Assembly (NCBI GenBank): GCA_019009955.1
Contig: CM032233.1
Coordinates: 17,864,501 to 17,928,500, forward strand
DNA: 64,000 nt
Source: Riptortus pedestris
Taxonomy: Eukaryota > Arthropoda > Insecta > Hemiptera > Alydidae
Direction of reading: 5' to 3'
Shown in pieces: positions 58,401 to 64,000 of the stretch (positions are counted from its first letter, which is position 1; each line of letters starts with the position of its first letter). The notes under the pieces were generated by a model, which was not told where the DNA came from, did not search any database, and saw nothing but the letters and a program-made list of their open reading frames with translations. Made by a program: the position numbers and the translations under genes.

Positions 58401-59674
58401 CTAGCTCAAATACCCGGCTTTGCTCGGGAATTCATTTGAGGCTGAATGGTGATGGTATATTTTTGGCAAGGCTTTATTTTGCACAATATTTTGACATTTA
58501 CCCGTCCCAGTGTTTAGGGGTAACACCCGCCGTTTCTGGGGATTTGTTAATAATAAAATTAATTTGTTATGTAAGACTTCACTGTCCTGCATATTGTCAT
58601 ATTTCCCGTTTCCTGTGCATTATGCATAGATTTGAATTATTAAGGAAAAAATATTGACATACATTTGAATTAATTGTTAGCAAATTTCTATAAATAACAA
58701 AATAAACAACTTTTGTTATGTGCATATTTGCCGAAGCCCCAATAGGAAATCACTATTATTAATTTCAGGCCTCCCTTATAACCCCCACTCCTGCCCGTCC
58801 CTAGAAATGTTAGTATGGCTTATTATAGTATAAGGAAGGCGTTCGTGCTAATACACATACTGAGTGTTTTATTTAGTTCGGTTGAGTCTTTTGTGCCAAA
58901 TAAAATTGTTGACTCCCGCTATCATTTTTAGCGTATAACGCCTTTATACTTCCGTATACGGCAAAAGTGTATATAACAAAAGTTACTGTAAATAAGAAAA
59001 TAAACAACTTCTGTTATAGGCATATTTGCTGAATAAGCAATAGGAAACGAAATATCGCTATTTTTAATTTCATGCCTCCCTTATAACCCCCACTCCTGCC
59101 CGTCCCTAGAAATGTTAGTATGGCTTATTATAACGAAGGCGTTAATACTAATTCACATACCGAGTTTGGTTTAGTTCGGTTGAGTCTTTTGTGCCAAATA
59201 AAATTGTGAACTCCCGCTATAGTGATTAGCGTATAACTCATTTATACTTCCGTATACGGCAACAGTGCATATAACAAAAGTTACTCTAAATTACAAAATA
59301 AACAACTTTTGTTATGTGCATATTTGCTGAAAAAGCAATAGGAAACGAAATATCGCTATTTTTAATTTCAGGCCTCCCTTATAACCCCCACTCCTGATTG
59401 TCTTAGAGAATATTAATATAGCCTAAAGTCTAAGTTGGGCTAGTAGTAATATACATACCGAGTTTCATAAAATTCGGTTCAGCCGTTTATGCGTGAAAAG
59501 GTAACAAACAAACAAACAAATAAACAAACAAACAAACAAACAAACAAACAAACAGACACCAAAGAAACAAAATGCAGTTATGGTGTCTATGACATGTGAA
59601 ACGAAAAGTTATCGTGAAATTTCGCGAAAAAAATCAATGTACAGACAGAGGTTACAATTTTATATATATATAGA
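58401..59674 (-). mobile_element. Helitron, complete non-autonomous copy
   Basis: On the minus strand it starts TCTATATATATATAAAATTG after an A (59675 is T on plus) and ends CCCGAGCAAAGCCGGG, TATTTGAG, CTAG before a T (58400 is A on plus). That is the full canonical Helitron signature: TC start, hairpin about 8 nt before CTRR, A|T insertion. 1,274 bp. Inside is a tandem arrangement of about 300 bp per unit (unit starts near 58706, 59008 and 59307, each with AACAACTT(T/C)TGTTAT and CTTATAACCCCCACTCCTG). A (CAAA)n run lies at 59508-59553. No Rep/helicase coding, so it depends on an autonomous partner. Confidence 0.92.
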
Positions 59675-59691
59675 TAGATAAACAAATACAT

Positions 59692-59737
<46 letters not shown>

Positions 59738-60132
59738 CACTAAGTGTTTCGACTTAATTATAATTGCTCCTTCTCAAGGGGGGTTGGTAAATTTACGTTA
59801 CGATAACTTATTATTATTATAACTTAAATTTCCCAATAAGTGTTTTATTTCATATACATATTTGCAAAAAATAAGTACTTTTGAGTATGAACGTGCAGAC
59901 CCCTAATTCAGTCTGGTGCCACTGAGAATTTTGACAAGATATAAAAAGATTGATAAAGTTTCAAATCCTATTTGGAACACTCCCAAAATGGTATACCACG
60001 TATCGCAAACATTAATTAATAATAATAATATTGACTGATAAATATAATGAAATAATTCAAAATTAAAATATTCAGAAAATAATAATTTATAAAAACGGTC
60101 TAGCGTTAATGACCATGAGGGTTGACACGCCA

Positions 60133-60133
<1 letters not shown>
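59675..60133. other. Unassigned spacer with (TA)n
   Basis: A (TA)n run at about 59693-59734 follows the Helitron. No gene recognised. Confidence 0.4.

Positions 60134-60182
<49 letters not shown>
60134..60182. repeat. Poly(A) run of about 49
   Basis: Uninterrupted A-run. It could be a retroelement tail, but no LINE or SINE body adjoins on the left and no flanking duplication is clear. Confidence 0.9.
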
Positions 60183-60183
<1 letters not shown>

Positions 60184-60346
60184 GTGACAAGTATGAAGAA
60201 GCTAGAAAACATTTTTTTTTTTCATAGCTGATTTCAAATAAACCACTTTATGTAATAAGAAAAGGATAATAGAAGAAAGTCAATAATTCAGCTTGCTTCC
60301 TTTCATATTAGTTCCACTCGTCTGAGCAGAATAACTTAGCAAGAAA

Positions 60347-60556
60347 TTGCAGCAAGTTAAAAACATCAATTTTCAAGGCTTTATGGAATTGGAAGTTTGG
60401 TCAAGGAGAGATCGAAACGCTCACAATCTAAATAGGATCAAAGGACGCAAAGTTGCGCCAATTAACTGGAACATCCTTCCAAAAGAAATTACTGATCATT
60501 CTCACAGAGTAGCGACTTTCTCTCAGAATATAATCTCATTTCTTAACCTGATATAA
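60347..60556 (+). pseudogene. Possible LINE ORF2 C-terminal remnant
   Basis: An open frame containing FMELEVWSRRDRNAHNLNRI, then APINWNILPKEITDHSH and VATFSQNIISFL. The W..LP.EI..S.....F...I..FL pattern is like the last block of CR1/Jockey-type ORF2 proteins (WN.LP..I). There is no zinc-knuckle or RT nearby. It is weak, and could be a chance frame. If real it is a short 5'-truncated end. Confidence 0.35.
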
Positions 60557-60984
60557 TAATAAATAGGCAAAATTTTACCAAAGATCAAAATTGAAACGAC
60601 AATTAGATCCGCATCCAAATGTCAACGCAATGGTTCATAATTATAAAAATAAATTATACCTCAATGAGTTAATATTAAGTAATAGAGGCAGCACAAGAAC
60701 AAAGGACAGAAGGTTCCAAACATTAATAACATTATATATTAAAACATTTTTTTTAAAGCTGTTATAAAATCTTAAACCTACCTGATTTTGATATGTTTAT
60801 TAGTTATCCTATAATTAATAAGAATAACATATTTAACTTATACATTATCATTGAAAAGAAGACCTTGGAAATGAAAACCTAAAAATAGTGAGCAATAACA
60901 AAGAATATCACAATAATTCAAATTAACTTTTTAGTAGAATAAACATAAACCTAAGTATTTTATGTTATGGTATTATAGTTCAAT
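60557..60984. other. Unassigned spacer
   Basis: No gene recognised. Confidence 0.35.
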
Positions 60985-61225
60985 ACCAATTTTCGATACG
61001 ACGTATAATAACGTCGATATTTTGAATTTTCGTGAATCTCCTAATAACCCCCGCCCCCCCACTGGTCGGATTTCAGCGGTTGACTAACATGATCTTTAGT
61101 TTTACATAAACGTTTAAATATCGAGTTTGGTACCGATGAAACCAAATTGCGACCGCTAGAGCTGCAACAGACATATATTAGGATCGATGGAAATTTCAAG
61201 AAATCTTTCGAAAATCGCGTCATGA
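60985..61225 (+). mobile_element. H1 element, truncated 5', split at its 3' hairpin
   Basis: Plus orientation: CAATTTTCGATACGACGTA, TCGGATTTCAGCGGTTGAC, GCGACCGCTAGAGCTGCAAC, GGATCGATGGAAATTTCAAG, AAAATCGCGTCATGAATAG, AACCTCTCCCTT. The microsatellite and GAACGGACC block are deleted. Its last bases GGGAAATCTGCTAA appear to lie at 62106-62119, beyond the duplicated block. Confidence 0.75.
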
Positions 61226-61235
61226 ATAGAACCTC

Positions 61236-61352
61236 TCCCTTGAGGATATCAGCTATTGAGGTCGTACTCATGACGCGATTTTTGAAATTTTTCTTCAAAT
61301 GTCCATCGATCCTACCTAGGAGATGACGAAAATGAGGTCCGTTCAAAACTGC

Positions 61353-61417
<65 letters not shown>

Positions 61418-62105
61418 TGTTACCGCTCTAGCGGTCGCAGTTAGTGTTTAATCGTTACCAAACTCCATATTAGTCTTTTTATGTAAAAAGACAGATCAAG
61501 TTCGTTTATGGCTGAAATCGGACCAGTGGGAGGGGGGTTTAGAGGGGAGGATTTTCGAAAATTCGAAATATCTCCGTTACTATACGTGTGAACTAAAAAT
61601 TGTATAGAACCAATCTTATTGCAAATTAAATATACTATAAATATTGTTGCATTTATTCTCTATCTTGAATATTAACCGAGATATTTACATTTTTATTAAA
61701 TGTGGTCTGATAACGGGCGAGAGTGAGTTTCCCGCCAAAAGCTAGTTCGGCCGTTTGTGTAACTGTTCGGCTCTCGTGAAATTTCTCTATTGTAAAACTT
61801 CAGTTGTAAAATCTGCTTAGTTTAAGCAGCCCCTGCGTGACGGACTTTTTTTTTTTTAATTGGATTTTTCAAAATGTCTCGCGAGCCGGATCAAATCTTA
61901 CAGCGGGCCGGTGTTTGGCCACATATGTTCTAAACTTGAAGAATTTACGTCAGAGTGCTCTGTCATCATGCCCATTTGCTGACGATTGCGAGATTACACT
62001 CGAGGCTTAAATTCTCTAAACGATTAAATATGACGTATCGGATGTGATATTATACAGAGAAAGGCTAGTGGCGGGTTGACAGCTGTTACCTCGTCACCCA
62101 CTCCT
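61236..62105. repeat. Duplicated block, inserted copy
   Basis: Repeats 55822-56721: most of an H1 in minus orientation (61236-61845, with a short TA and long GT microsatellite at about 61353-61416), then the hAT right end (TCGCGAGCCGGATCAAATCT) with its target duplication, then about 170 bp of the same unique flank, ending CACCCACTCCT. Scattered substitutions only. It is bounded on both sides by H1 3'-end sequence in plus orientation. Confidence 0.88.
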
Positions 62106-62119
62106 GGGAAATCTGCTAA
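62106..62119 (+). mobile_element. H1 3' terminus, right half of a split hairpin
   Basis: GGGAAATCTGCTAA directly after the duplicated block. It completes the plus-strand copy broken at 61225. Confidence 0.65.
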
Positions 62120-62688
62120 TAGAAAACGGCAGTGGCGAGCAAAGCAAATCAGTGTGGGCATCAGAGATGGAAAAAAAGCTACTGAAATAAAATCCTGAGA
62201 ATAATTAAAAAAACAACGTATTTTGATTACATTTAACGGTAAATAAGGCAATGGCTCAAAGTCCGTCCTCAAAAACAAAATCATCAAGAACTTCCTCACT
62301 AAGCACCAACTTTAATTACCTATTATACACAATGTTGCCTTAATTTCAAATGATTTTACTCACTTATTTAGTAAAAAAAACTAATTAGTACCTAAGGTTT
62401 CATAGTTAGATAAGTCGTATGAATTGCATTACAATGAGGACATCTTCTATAACGAACTATTGCTAATGAAAAATTCAAAACATTTAGCTCCAGCTTTTTT
62501 AATCCACATTAATTAATTTTTTCAGATGGACATGTCTCCGTACAGATGAAAAGAAAAGTGATGAAAAATAGCCCGAAACATGAAACACCATGATATTTAC
62601 ACTTCTGGCTCTCTCTTCAGCTATAAAGACTGGTTTAGCAATTGTTGGCACAGGTAACTATCTAGAGATTATTCATTTTTTGTTAACA
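62120..62688. other. Unassigned spacer
   Basis: No gene recognised; leads into the minisatellite. Confidence 0.35.
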
Positions 62689-63525
62689 TTCATCAATCTG
62701 AAGCTAATTTATCTTTATTAATTGCTTCATCAATCTGAAGCTTATTTATCTTTATTAATTTTTTCACCAATCTGAAGCTTATTTATCTTTATTAATTGCT
62801 TCATCAATCTGAAGCTTATTTATCTTTATTAATTGCTTCATCAATCTGAAGCTTATTTATCTTTATTAATTGCTTCATCAATCTGAAGCTTATTTATCTT
62901 TATTAATTGCTTCATCAATCTGAAGCTTATTTATCTTTATTAATTTTTTCACCAATCTGAAGCTTATTTATCTTTATTAATTGCTTCATCAATCTGAAGC
63001 TTATTTATCTTTATTAATTGCTTCATCAATCTGAAGCTTATTTATCTTTATTAATTTTTTCACCAATCTGAAGCTAATTTATCTTTATTAATTGCTTCAT
63101 CAATCTGAAGCTTATTTATCTTTATTAATTTTTTCACCAATCTGAAGCTTATTTATCTTTATTAATTGCTTCATCAATCTGAAGCTTATTTATCTTTATT
63201 AATTGCTTCATCAATCTGAAGCTTATTTATCTTTATTAATTGCTTCATCAATCTGAAGCTTATTTATCTTTATTAATTTTTTCACCAATCTGAAGCTAAT
63301 TTATCTTTATTAATTGCTTCATCAATCTGAAGCTAATTTATCTTTATCAATTGCTTCATCAATCTGAAGCTTATTTATCTTTATTAATTTTTTCACCAAT
63401 CTGAAGCTTATTTATCTTTATTAATTTTTTCATCAATCTGAAGCTTATTTATCTTTATTAATTTTTTCATCAATCTGAAGCTAATTTATCTTTATTAATT
63501 GCTTCATCAATTGAAGTTTATTAAT
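62689..63525. repeat. 37-bp minisatellite, about 22-23 units
   Basis: The unit is TTCATCAATCTGAAGCTTAT followed by TTATCTTTATTAATTGC. Two unit types differ at the junction (TTGCTTCATC versus TTTTTTCACC) and a third change swaps AAGCTT for AAGCTAA. Unit types are interspersed rather than random, with runs of the GCTTCATC type broken by single TTTTTCACC units. AAGCTT gives most units a HindIII site. No open frame spans it. Confidence 0.95.
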
Positions 63526-63909
63526 CTTGGTGCATTTTTTTTTCATAGTCTGAATCTCTTTCATTTGGATCTTTGTCATATTTTTGGTGTTCTAAGTCAA
63601 TGTCACCTCCTCCTTCAAGTAGCTCTAAATAGCATCATCAGGATAGCAGGATAGCATCATAGAAAAAATATATTCTGTCACTTATGAACATTTATTTAAC
63701 CCCGAGTGTCCACTCTATTTCTCGAGGGGTTATTTCCATACGAATGTAGAAATAAATGTGTTAATTAAAATTATTTTATACTACAGTAATGTTCAACTAA
63801 TTAAACTAATTGTAGCCAGATTCTTAATATAACATCCGTTATATCATAACAAAAGATAATATCTCATTATGAGTCTTCGTCATTTACATAAATTGGTCAA
63901 AAAATTGGT

Positions 63910-63959
<50 letters not shown>

Positions 63960-64000
63960 TTATAATGTAAAAATAAAATATTATTTTTATAGTTTCTTCA
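63526..64000. other. Unassigned end region with (TA)n
   Basis: A (TA)n run at about 63915-63955. No gene or H1 block recognised around it. Confidence 0.4.

Noticed and set aside
58130..58657. 175-codon open frame
   Set aside because: Runs from an H1 3' end into a Helitron; it is read-through of two unrelated repeats.
60134..60182. Poly(A) run as proof of a processed pseudogene or LINE insertion
   Set aside because: No body of such an element is recognisable to its left and no flanking direct repeat was found.

Overview
The window is AT-rich animal DNA, most likely from an arthropod. The evidence is Jockey/I-like LINE relics, a tRNA-derived SINE with a perfect target-site duplication, Tc1, pogo, hAT and piggyBac-type DNA transposons, and Helitrons of two kinds. 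I cannot name the species. I found no intact host gene, functional tRNA, rRNA or CRISPR array. Every recognisable coding stretch is a broken transposon or retrotransposon gene. The window reads as a deep, nested repeat graveyard, intergenic or intronic.

The dominant component is one interspersed family that I call H1. Its plus orientation is defined as follows. The 5' end is TCCGTCACGCAGG, with a small hairpin, followed by a subterminal AGCAGATTTCCC. In the middle is a (TA)n or (GT)n microsatellite at a fixed place. The 3' end is a palindrome, TTTCCCTTAAGGGAAA, followed by TCTGCTAA. These features fit a non-autonomous Helitron/Helentron-like element (HINE or DINE-1 type), with 3' hairpin, CTRR-type end and no target-site duplication. 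About 35 copies or pieces cover roughly 1-16.7 kb, 17.7-24.7 kb, 28.2-29 kb, 33.2-34.6 kb, 38.6-46.8 kb and 53.4-62.1 kb. Complete copies are about 680 bp (short type) to 970 bp (long type). Many are inverted pairs, tandem pairs or nested.

Layout. 0-12.5 kb: H1 copies, a hAT element (1.75-2.3 kb) and a 30-bp tandem array (7.87-8.31 kb). 12.5-14 kb: a piggyBac-like TTAA composite and Helitron 3' fragments. 14.4-24.7 kb: H1 copies, an I/Jockey-like LINE 3' end (16.8-17.5 kb), a large hairpin (22.1-22.5 kb) and a Tc1-like relic (23.3-23.9 kb). 25-32.3 kb: a LINE tail, a LINE reverse-transcriptase pseudogene, a second large hairpin (31.0-31.6 kb) and a SINE (32.1 kb). 33-47 kb: dense H1 clusters with a LINE piece at 35-35.7 kb. 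48-53 kb: a pogo-like element, a Tc1-like element with a DD34E transposase pseudogene, and two LINE tails. 53.4-62.1 kb: a Helitron inside H1, H1 inside hAT, a second complete Helitron, and an approximately 0.9-kb duplication of an H1-hAT-flank block. 62.7-63.5 kb: a 37-bp minisatellite.

The most informative features are the filled and empty insertion sites, which fix the H1 boundaries, and the duplicated block that ends exactly inside the terminal hairpin of another H1 copy. All family assignments are from reading the sequence by eye. No search or alignment program was run.
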